Shown here piece by piece: positions 48,348 to 64,000 of a stretch of 64,000 nt of DNA. The first letter of the stretch is position 1, and every line of letters starts with the position of its first letter. This DNA comes from Salvia splendens (taxonomy: Eukaryota > Streptophyta > Magnoliopsida > Lamiales > Lamiaceae): positions 24,359,267-24,423,266 of the forward strand of contig NC_056051.1 in NCBI RefSeq assembly GCF_004379255.2, in the 5' to 3' direction. The notes beneath the pieces are model-generated. The model worked only from the letters and a program-made list of their open reading frames with translations. It ran no database searches and was not told where the DNA came from. A program made the position numbers and the translations under genes.

Positions 48348-48947
48348 TACTACTTAATAATAATATACCATTGAGTTGGTTTATTTTGATGGAACATAGA
48401 AATCTTGGATCTAGCTAGATTTGGAATCCTTTATACCATATGCATCTATTTGAAAAATGCAAGTTTAATAATATCTATAAAAAAAAGTGATAATTTATGG
48501 AGTATTATGTTTTCTCAGGTGGAAAATGTCAGATTTTGATTGCGACTAAACTATTACTAATGTGACTATATTTTAAATTGCAGTTATAATTATATTAAAT
48601 GGATACATAAACAATACGTGAATGAATTATAGCACAGAGAAAAGTGTAGTAAGAAGCTTTTTTGGTTTGCTAGCTGGATCTTCCTGTCAAATTAATTAGT
48701 TAAGAAGCTCAATTATATTAATTATTTATCATTATAAAATTAATAGTGCTCCTTGAAATCGAAGAGACGAATAAATATATTAACTGCTGTTCACAAAAGT
48801 TTTGTTTAAATAAATTGCTCTTTCCTATATGATTCTTTTCTAATAATTGTATAGATCCCTAGACTCCTTTTGACGAGCCACTGACCAAACCTAGTCTTGT
48901 TTTGTTTTTCTTTCGCAATTTCAGTTAATTAACTTAATTAAGTATGA

Positions 48948-48951
<4 letters not shown>

Positions 48952-48983
<32 letters not shown>
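48952..48983 (+). repeat. GT microsatellite, about 16 units
   Basis: An uninterrupted (GT)n run in intergenic DNA. Confidence 0.9.
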
Positions 48984-48984
<1 letters not shown>

Positions 48985-49372
48985 GGGTGTATGTAGGGTT
49001 GAAAAATCCATGGTTAAGAAGTAGGTATCTCACATAACTCTATAAAATGATTACTTCTCTTCTTATATAATGATTACATTATTTTATTTCTTAAACTCTA
49101 TGGTTGTTGATGAGTTTATTCTGATTTAAATTTAATCATGATTGTACCAAGATTCTTACTTGACTTGATTTTCTTCCATTTTTTATTGGGGCCTAGGAGC
49201 ATTGTCTCGGTGGAGAATTTGTGACAGATGTAAAGGTGAATGATGATTCACTTAATGTAATGTTTTCTAAATTGATACCAAATTTATACTGAATTTAATT
49301 TTTAAGAGTATTGATGGATTAAAGTTTTAACAACATAATTCACCCAAATTCGAAATGGGGCTGAATATATTA

Positions 49373-49556
49373 CTCTCTCATTCCCTTAAGAATATGCACT
49401 CTTTCATTTTTAGTCTGTTCCACAAGAATATGCACTTTCCAATTTTGGAAAGTATTTTCTCTCTAATGGGTGAGACTTATTTTCCACTAACAATACTTTA
49501 TTTACTTTTTTTCTCTACCTCTCTCTTATTTCACCATTTTTGCATTAAAACCCGTT
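49373..49556. mobile_element. Truncated MITE related to the GLT1-intron copy
   Basis: Shares AAGAATATGCACTCTTTC, CCACTAACAATACTTTA and TTTTTCTCTACCTCTCT with the complete element at 59825-60047, in the same order, but lacks the right terminus. Confidence 0.65.
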
Positions 49557-50494
49557 ATATATGATTAGATGGGGGCAGGGGAAAATAAATGGTGGATTTT
49601 AAATCGTGAATTGCCCTAGGTTGAGAGAGCACACAAGAGGGATAAGAGAATGTGGTTATTCGATAAATTTAATGGTTGTTATATGGTCTATGGAGTATAG
49701 GATTGTGATATATGCAGAACTTATTCCTAGTGACGAACTTGGAGTTCATTATTGGATAACACAAAGTTAATTTTAGTTCATATTTAACGCTTTATCTATA
49801 AATAAACTAAGTATAAAATGAACTAAAGCAAACTGAAAATGAACTTGGTGTTATTTAATAATGTTATAAAATGAACTAAAAATGAAGGTTTGACGATTTG
49901 GCACTATAAATTAATTCAACATTGATTAAAATCTTGTTATTTAATCCTTAAATTTAATGGTTGTAATTTAATCACTTATTGAAAGTTGCCAATTAAAATG
50001 AGTCATAGCCCGTGATTTGTTTGTAGCCTTTTTCTTTAAAAAATAAAATACTTGTTTATGCGGAAACTAATAAAAAAAAGTTGAGAATGTGCTTATCTCA
50101 TGAATAATCAAATGTACAGTAACGATTTATTCGCAATTAAGGCATCTCGATTGAATGTAATAGCTAATTAAGGGAAAAGCATAGATATATTCTACTTTTT
50201 GCGTGATGCTCATATTACTTTGGTTTTATGCTAAAAATTGAATTATTCCCACGTTAAACATTATATTCATTTATGGTGATTGAATTTCTTTGATGAGAAA
50301 TTACTAGAAGACGTCCACGACAGTGTTAACTTTATTCCAAATATTTCGGTCACTTATCAAAGACCCTCACAATAGAACTAAATATGTGATTATGCTTGCA
50401 GTTATATGAATGAGATTTATACGAAAAATTGAATTACATAAGGCACATATAGTGGAGTATTAAGTAGTACTACACTATCCAATACCACTATAAA

Positions 50495-51210
50495 AAAACA
50501 ATGGGTGAACACAATAAAATATACAAACAACACAACAGGCCGTGATCCGCCAACCTTATTCACCGCTACATAAAACAGCGGACGAACACAATAAACACAT
50601 ATAGACAACACATATCATGACATTATACGCCAACCGTATTCACCGCTACATGAAAACAACGGGCAAACACAATAAACACATATAGACAACACATATCATG
50701 ACATTATCCGCCAACCTTATTCACCGCTATATGAAAATAATGGGCGGACACAACAAACACATATAGACAACGCATATCCTAACGTTATTCGCCTACCTTA
50801 TTCATCGCTTCATGAAAAACAACGGGCAGACACAATAAAGCATATAGACAACACATATCCTGACGTTATCTGCCAATCTTATCCACCGCTACATGAAAAA
50901 TAAGGGACGAACACAATAAAACATATAGTCAACACATATCCTGACGTTAATTCACTACTTTATCCATCGCTACGTGAAAAACATCGGGCGAACACAATAA
51001 AACATATAGACAACACATATGATGACGTTATGCGCCATCCTTATTCACCACTACATGAAAAACAATGGGCAAACACAATAAAACATATAGACAACACATA
51101 TCCTGACATTATCCACCAACCTTATTCACTGCTAAATAAAAAACAACGGGCGAGCATAATAAAACATATAGATAAAACATATAATGACGTTATCCGCCGA
51201 CCTTATTCGC
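50495..51210 (+). repeat. 81-bp minisatellite, about nine copies
   Basis: The anchor CATAT (before C/G-TGACGTTAT) starts at 50611, 50692, 50773, 50854, 50935, 51016, 51097 and 51178: exactly 81 bp each time, with one more diverged unit on the left. Since 81 is 27 codons, the plus-strand consensus reads as an open frame (HEKQRANTIKHIDNTYPDVI then RQPYSPL). Several real units carry stops (for example TAA at 50673 and 50901) and compensating one-base indels, so it is not now a gene. Confidence 0.9.
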
Positions 51211-51607
51211 CCACAATAAATTTGCGCATGCGGACCATACCCCTATAATCGTATGTTGCGTACATAGCACATTCATTAATTGCTCACGCTAAAGTGGACG
51301 ACAAGTGTTCATACTCAAATCCACCTAATTGCAACCTCCAAAAATATAATCATGAGATGGAATAATTAAAGGTTCCAAATCCATTTGAGTGCGTTGATAA
51401 TAAGTACATTTCTATTGTTTTCATATTTTCTTTAGGGCAAACTTATTTTTAATTGATGCGAAAGAGAGAATAATGTTCTTCAAAGCAAAATAGAAAAGTC
51501 TAAAAAGCTAAATGACACGTCTCTATTTCCTTATTAAATAGTAGTAGTACTATACAACTTTTATTCGTTGCTAATAATATAGTAACACATCATATGTTTA
51601 TCACTGC
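51211..51607. other. Spacer between minisatellite and the LTR element
   Basis: AT-rich, nothing recognised. Confidence 0.5.
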
Positions 51608-51612
51608 ACATA

Positions 51613-51924
51613 TGATACGAGTGTTAGTTTTAGGAATTACTAATTTGTTGAGATATTTTAGAGATTTGGATATCTTTTCTTATATTTATTTCTTGTTCCC
51701 TAAGCTAGTATTCTAGTATTATAAAGAGGATAGATTGTTATCATTTTATTCATTCAATCAACGAAATACAATATTAATCTTTTGCCCAACGACGAGTTGA
51801 GAATTATCTTTTACATAGATTCTGCGCTGCCCGACGGATAGGTCTTCCGCGCACAGCCAAATCTTCGCCTCCGCCGATCCTACGCAAGGACGCCGGAGAA
51901 AAGATACGAACAAGGTTCGTATCA
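51613..51924 (+). repeat. 5' LTR of the non-autonomous element
   Basis: Starts TGATACGAGTGTTAG and ends GGTTCGTATCA; a TATA-like ATTATAAAGAGG lies near 51720. It differs from the 3' LTR by a few substitutions and a missing TAC triplet. Confidence 0.9.
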
Positions 51925-52057
51925 ACTGGTGCTTTCATTGAGAGGTGACCCTCCCACCATCTCGAATCCCGCCGGACAACCTTACTTCGCCAACGCCTGA
52001 CGGGAAGGATTCCCGCGCGCCGCGTCGAAGTGATCTCATCCTCCGAGTTCTATTATC

Positions 52058-52627
52058 ATGTCCTACAACTATCATCGCCAATTCGACCAGAACCATGTGT
52101 CACGCAGCTACGCCGGAGTTGGGCGTAGTGCACAAAACACCCTGGATTGGCAGCAGCTATTCCGACCACGACGTGCAACCTGCTGGGACCCTCCGGGCAG
52201 CCGCGATCCACCGGGTTTTCCGCCCGATGATCAGCCACCACCCACGTACAGGCGTGAACCCTACGGTCCGCCGCAACCTCACCGAATGGGGTCTTTCCAG
52301 ATGCGCCGCCCCACTTGTTGGGATCCGCCCCGACAACGAACCGATAACTGTTATCCACCACCGTATCGTGATCCAGATATGGTCCCAGATTCATACGTCG
52401 AGCCACGAAACTCCTACGCCCGATATCGCCCGTGGCAGCCTCAATATCACCCTCGTCCAGCCACCAAAGCGGAGGACCCGATTAACGCAAAGTTAGACCG
52501 CTTAATGGAAGCATGTGACAAGATAGAGACTTGGTTCGAAGCCACAAATCACCGGTTTAGCAAATTACGATCGTTACCGCAGCCCGAGCCAGATCTTGAT
52601 CAGCCCCATGTTTCTGCACCACTCTGA
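52058..52627 (+). CDS. Proline/arginine-rich protein, first part of TGA-split frame
   Basis: 189 codons starting MSYNYHRQFDQNHVSRSY and ending with TGA at 52625-52627. It contains a repeated block, RRATCWDPPGSRDPP and RRPTCWDPPRQR, and many Pro, Arg and Tyr residues; the end (INAKLDRLMEACDKIETWFE) could form a coiled coil. This is reminiscent of gag N-terminal regions of plant gypsy elements, but no zinc knuckle is present and no clear homologue comes to mind. The downstream frame at 52631 is in the same register, separated by one stop and one codon. Confidence 0.6.
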   Translation: MSYNYHRQFDQNHVSRSYAGVGRSAQNTLDWQQLFRPRRATCWDPPGSRDPPGFPPDDQPPPTYRREPYGPPQPHRMGSFQMRRPTCWDPPRQRTDNCYPPPYRDPDMVPDSYVEPRNSYARYRPWQPQYHPRPATKAEDPINAKLDRLMEACDKIETWFEATNHRFSKLRSLPQPEPDLDQPHVSAPL

Positions 52628-52630
52628 AAG

Positions 52631-53440
52631 ATGGCATGTCCTCCGTCAAGAAATAATGAGGCTTCTTGTGGGCCTTCACGTTTTGTTCCCAAGGACTCAG
52701 CGGCTCCACCACTCCAACCGCAGCAGCCGAGTCCAGCACCGCCCTTGGAGCTGTTGTCCGACTCCGCACCGGGACCTTTCCAGCTCGTGCCCCCGCCGCC
52801 TGTGACGACACCATTTGCGACCTTTACTCAGCGTCCAGCAGCTGCTATCCCGAGCTCCATGAAGAAAGAGTGGGAAACGAATACACAAGAAGGAAAAGAG
52901 CCAATGAAGATTGAGAATATTATAGTTGAGTACAAGACTGCAGGTGAGACAACAAAATTGGACCTTAAGGTAAAAATGGAGGTGAGGAGAAGCTTGTTTG
53001 AAGAAGAGCCGAGATTAAAGTCTAAACAATTGGGGAAGAAAGGAGGTGGTTCTTACGTTGGTTTGCCCATGATTGCTTATGTCCATATGGATTTGAATGT
53101 CGGTGATGTTACAAGTATTAATCATCGACCAACATCGCTCGATGCTAGGTTGATTCCTCCGCGCAATGCAACATCATGTTTGGGCATTCTGCGAGGTACG
53201 GAAAAGCTTTTTGTTTTAGTATGGAATTGGGGTGACCACATCAGTCGGCCTTCGTTGCTTTTTTATGGAGGTGATGAAGGGACACGAGCAACTGCTCGGT
53301 GTGTGTTTGATCCAGGAGGAGACGCCTCGCCAAGCTTTTGCTTTCAGCTCTCGTCCTTAGTTCGTGGTTCCCACCTTGAGGACAAGGTGGATTTTAACCG
53401 TGGGGGAGTTGATACGAGTCTTAGTTTTAGGAATTATTAA
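52631..53440 (+). CDS. Second part of the TGA-split frame, 269 codons, unknown function
   Basis: Begins MACPPSRNNEASCGPS, in the same register as the frame before it, and runs into the 3' LTR, ending SFRNY. It has a Pro-rich start (PLQPQQPSPAPPLELL), a lysine/glutamate-rich middle (about 80-150) and a C-terminal part with YVHMDLNVGDVTSINHRP. The last residues before the LTR, HLEDKVDFNRGGVDT, resemble the tail of plant LTR-element polyproteins (a 'NLEDKV.F..GG' ending). No enzymatic motif was seen. Independent translation from its own ATG is possible but unsupported. Confidence 0.55.
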   Translation: MACPPSRNNEASCGPSRFVPKDSAAPPLQPQQPSPAPPLELLSDSAPGPFQLVPPPPVTTPFATFTQRPAAAIPSSMKKEWETNTQEGKEPMKIENIIVEYKTAGETTKLDLKVKMEVRRSLFEEEPRLKSKQLGKKGGGSYVGLPMIAYVHMDLNVGDVTSINHRPTSLDARLIPPRNATSCLGILRGTEKLFVLVWNWGDHISRPSLLFYGGDEGTRATARCVFDPGGDASPSFCFQLSSLVRGSHLEDKVDFNRGGVDTSLSFRNY

Positions 53441-53724
53441 TTTGTTGAGATATTTTAGAGATTTGGATATCTTTTCTTATATTTATTTCTTGTTCCCTAA
53501 GCTAGTATTCTAGTATTATAAAGAGGATAGATTGTTATCATTTTATTCATTCAATCAACGAAATACAATATTAATCTTTTGCCCAACGACGAGTTGAGAA
53601 TTATCTTTTACATAGATTCTGCGCTGCCCGACGGATAGGTCTTCCGCGCACAGCCAAATCTTCGCCTCCGCCGATCCTACTACGCAAGGACGCCGGAGAA
53701 AAGATACGAACAAGGTTCGTATCA
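53410..53724 (+). repeat. 3' LTR of the non-autonomous element
   Basis: Begins TGATACGAGTCTTAG and ends GTTCGTATCA, matching the 5' LTR with a few substitutions and one extra TAC (CCTACTACGC). Confidence 0.9.
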
Positions 53725-53729
53725 ACATA

Positions 53730-56600
53730 CTTTATATATTTAATGCACTAAGTTTTCAAAGGCTCCAATTCTAGTATCATAAACATATATGATTGTGAGT
53801 ATAATTTTTAAATATATGAGATTAAATCAGAACATACGTGCGTAACCCGGTATACGGACGATATATATTTTCAGTATTTGACCAAGTAATTTAGTTTGAT
53901 TTCACTAAATTTTTTTGACAAACATTCTTTTAATTAATGAATTTTCAATTTAGAAGGTATGATTAGGTTTAATATTATAAACTAAAAATTCTCAACTGCA
54001 GTTGCTGTTAGCCGCATAAAACTGCCGGCAGTTACAGTTGGCCGCTTCTGGCCGCTTCTTCTTCTTCTTCTTGTTTTTTTTTCTGCCTTTTGTCGAATTT
54101 TTTAATGACTAAGTACAATGTATTTCCACCATCATTCGTCATCCATTTCATCACTCTTTCATAATTAAATTAAATTATTTCGCTTGAAATCTTGAATAAA
54201 TAGCGTCGAAAATAGATGCACAAATTGTAACTTTTATTCACAATTTAAGGTTGTAATTAATACTCCTTCTAAATATTAATCAGAATAATTAATTTTTAAT
54301 TTATATTTATTTATTGATGGGCGTATGAAGCATATATAGACACGCACTTTTAAATTTTTAAAATAAAATTTCAAATAAGTAGGAGTACATTAGAATTGAT
54401 GTGACTGACTATATTCATGGATTGTCAACTCAAAATTATTTGTCAAATGACACAATGAAAATGATATTTAACTGCTACTTACAATTATTTGTTGTATATC
54501 GTTGTTGCTTTATCAGATTAATTTCTAGATATTATTAGTAGTACTATTATCTAACATTTTCTGCAGAAAATCTAAATTTGGCGTTTTTTCAGTTTTTTTG
54601 GTGTGTGCTGTTAACCGAAATGATGAACTAATGCTAATTACAAAGATTATATTCATATTGCTAGCTATTTATTTTTTGGATAAATATTCTTTGATTTTAC
54701 GTATTGTTTGAATTTTTTATTGATTTGAAATTCTGAAATAGGATTGGCGTGTAAAGTTCATACATTTTCACTAAAACCACGAACCAGAAAAATTATAAGA
54801 AGAATCGGAAGGCACGGATAATTTGGATTGAAATTTTATAGTAGTATACTAGTATTACATTTATGGACAAATTATTAATTTTATGCATTACTGTAACCGC
54901 TAAACAACTGTTACAGACTATATAATGTGGATAAGATGAATATAATTATAATATACATAAACCACATCACATTTCTTTAATACGAAAGGGTGTATGAATC
55001 AAATATGATCTATATATATATATAGTATTTATGAAAAATCTTTAAATTATTAATTCGCGGAGACTATTCGCCCCAGTCGTAAAATAATCTTTAATTGATT
55101 GGATACCAATATTTTACTTGCCTTGAAAAATAAATAGTATATGTGGTATTTAATTTTGATGTGGACTAGCATCCAAATACACAGTCACCATTGTTCTAAT
55201 AAAGTAGTATATTTATTTTCATCTTTAATTGCTTGCTATATGTGGTTTCTTTTCATCTGAATACTAATTGAGAAAATTGAATGCTCATTTTTTTGGAATA
55301 GTCTAAATTAGTACTTTCTATTTTTATTAGTATTCTATGCGCACAACTGTAACATCATAATATTGATCATATTTACCATCGAAAGTTAAATTTTCAAATA
55401 TTTCAAATTATATTTTAAAAGACCAAAACTTAAACATTATGCTCGAGCCAAATTGCCAAATAAATACTTTATTATTAAGTTTCTCTAACCATTTAACACT
55501 CACATTAAATTATCATATAAATATATAAATCATGAAATTTGATCAAATTATATTACGCGCTCCTAGACTTTAAAAGTTAGTCCTATAAACCATGAAATTT
55601 GAACTATTATCATTTTTTTTCACACCAAAAAATACAAACGCCCGTGTGTAATAGATTGATGATTTAACCCACTATCGGCGAAGTCCACTAATAAGTTATT
55701 GGCTGCAACACTCAGATTCAATTTTCCCTAATTCTTTTTGCCACAAAATAATTGAGAATAATTCAACTTAATTTTATATTTTCCTCGACAATTCACTTAA
55801 TAATAGTAATAGTATTAAATTGTATTCATAGTAACAATACACTAACTAACCAAAAGTTACCAAATGAGCCGTGGAGGCTCGGAACCGAGCCTAGACTAGA
55901 GGCTGCTGTGCCTGTGTATGCTCAATAGTTCGGATAATTCACCCAATCGGGCCCGGATCCGGGTCGACCGACTGACCCACCACGAGAGGTGGTCGCGTGC
56001 CGCACGTAATACTTTCCTCCACGTGTTTCCATTTCTATACGTCACCTCAACAAAACAATTTGCTTTTTTAATTATTTTTTTTGCTTATAATTTGTATTGC
56101 TGTTTTTGGATTATCAAACTAATTTTGATCCTAAAATTTTAAAGCTCTATTAATGCAATCCTATGATAAGTTTAAAAAAGTTATAGTACTATATGTCTAA
56201 AATGACCGACCGTATTCTCAAATTTTCTTGCTGCTGCTGCTGCTATTAATTAAATCCTTTTTGTTACTATTTTGATTATAACTATTCAAAACTTTATTAT
56301 TAAGAATTTAATACCAACAATTCAAATTTTATTATTATGTGGCAATAAATAATAAAATCTTAAATCTCAAATTTATTATTACTAAATTTATGCGCATCCT
56401 TTCCAAGAAATACAATAGCATAGAACATTTAATACAAACAATTATCCAAAAACTATAAAATACATTTTAATAAATTTAGGCAGCTGAATTGACCAGCACA
56501 CAGTTTTACCTAAAAAACGCAGAAAAAAAAGAAAACGAAAATCATAAAATGAAATACGTGGGCCCCAGAGGGAGCAATGCAAACAGTAGGTGTTGTGTGT
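53730..56600. other. Intergenic stretch upstream of NADH-GOGAT
   Basis: AT-rich with small microsatellites: CTT near 54055-54080, TA near 55010-55022, GCT near 56228-56243. A short GC-rich patch (55865-56005) stands out but has no recognised content. The last part is the probable promoter of the glutamate synthase gene. Confidence 0.5.
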
Positions 56601-56610
56601 GATTGCTCTC

Positions 56611-56618
56611 TATAAATT
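56611..56618 (+). promoter_or_regulatory. Probable TATA box of NADH-GOGAT
   Basis: TATAAATT lies about 325 bp before the start codon; a C/T-rich leader follows and has no ATG in frame before 56936. Confidence 0.6.
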
Positions 56619-56935
56619 CACCACCTCACTCCCTCGCCGAGGCTATATCCATCCAACTCACCACCAGCTCGCGGCGGCGTTTTTTCTATTGCGAGCATAT
56701 CTCATCCAGCCCTAGATACTCATTACACCTCCTCCTTGTGCACCAATCGCCTCCTCCCTTTCAGATTCGCCTTGATTGCTGCTTCGATTTTATTTTCCCT
56801 GTAATTTCGGTTGAATTGACGGTCAATCTCACCAGATCTGATTCACGACGCTTGTATATTTGTGTGATTAAAATCGATATTATTCAATTATATACTATTG
56901 TCAAATATAAAGAGGTTTTTGGTGGAATCGAATCG

Positions 56936-64000
<7,065 letters not shown>

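Larger units (their letters stand above)
47147..50494. other. Intergenic stretch with MITEs
   Basis: AT-rich. Contains MITEs at 47536-47780 and 48107-48347, a GT microsatellite at 48952-48983 and a MITE remnant at 49373-49556. No gene recognised. Confidence 0.5.
51608..53729 (+). mobile_element. Non-autonomous 2.1-kb LTR retrotransposon with 5-bp target duplication
   Basis: Element body 51613-53724 (2112 bp) is flanked by ACATA on both sides (51608-51612 and 53725-53729). LTRs of 312 and 315 bp are almost identical and have 8-bp perfect inverted ends (TGATACGA ... TCGTATCA). Only 1485 bp lie between them. A putative primer-binding site (TGGTGCTTTCATTGAGAG, from about 51927) follows the 5' LTR and a purine tract GTGGGGGAG precedes the 3' LTR. 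No protease, integrase, reverse transcriptase or RNase H motif is present, so movement would depend on another element. It carries one long frame broken by a single stop. Confidence 0.9.

Noticed and set aside
50495..51210. CRISPR-like array
   Set aside because: There is no conserved short repeat alternating with unique spacers; the entire 81-bp unit is repeated, and the DNA is from a plant.
51945..52496. 183-codon plus-strand frame overlapping the LTR element's protein
   Set aside because: It overlaps the longer frame at 52058, which has an internal repeated block and continues in register across the single stop.

Overview
The window is plant nuclear DNA, most likely from a eudicot. Coding regions are split by many GT-AG introns, the intergenic DNA is AT-rich, and every recognised gene belongs to a plant family. 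The rest is largely plant transposable elements (Ty3/gypsy, Ty1/copia, a non-autonomous LTR element, a MULE-type element, CACTA-like ends, Stowaway-like MITEs, a SINE). Nothing points to a bacterial, viral or organellar source. The species cannot be fixed from the sequence.

Layout. 1-1995: 3' end of a Ty3/gypsy retrotransposon (integrase C-terminus, tandem-repeat spacer, 3' LTR), followed by a 300-bp foldback element. 4622-7231 (+): a seven-exon wax ester synthase/diacylglycerol acyltransferase of the WSD1 family. 7.2-21.2 kb: a gene-poor tract with MITEs, two broken gene fragments (class-3 lipase-like on the minus strand, NudC/BOBBER-like on the plus strand), a 132-bp tandem repeat and a 978-bp MULE-type element with a perfect 9-bp target duplication. 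21351-23568 (+): a four-exon CCT-motif protein. 25935-32318 (+): a 23-exon ATX3/4/5-type histone H3K4 methyltransferase (PWWP, PHD, extended PHD, SET). 33297-37961 (-): an 11-coding-exon (12 listed segments numbered 1-12) SF3A3/SF3a60 splicing factor, tail-to-tail with the methyltransferase. 38-56.6 kb: accessory DNA with a tRNA-derived SINE, a complete and apparently very young Tork-like copia element (LTRs equal in length and identical as read), an 81-bp minisatellite whose consensus is an open 27-codon frame, and a 2.1-kb non-autonomous LTR element carrying one 460-codon frame split by a single TGA. 56936-64000 (+): the first 16 exons of NADH-dependent glutamate synthase (NADH-GOGAT), running off the right edge.

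The five host genes serve unrelated housekeeping or regulatory roles: neutral lipid/wax synthesis, transcription, chromatin, splicing and nitrogen assimilation. They do not form a functional cluster. Exon boundaries were worked out by hand from splice dinucleotides, reading-frame phase and family conservation; all junctions keep phase and give proteins of normal family length (WSD 478 aa, CCT 290 aa, ATX 1065 aa, SF3A3 511 aa). The most unusual items are the TGA-split non-autonomous LTR element, the open-frame minisatellite, and a nested hairpin motif shared by gypsy and copia LTRs in the same window.
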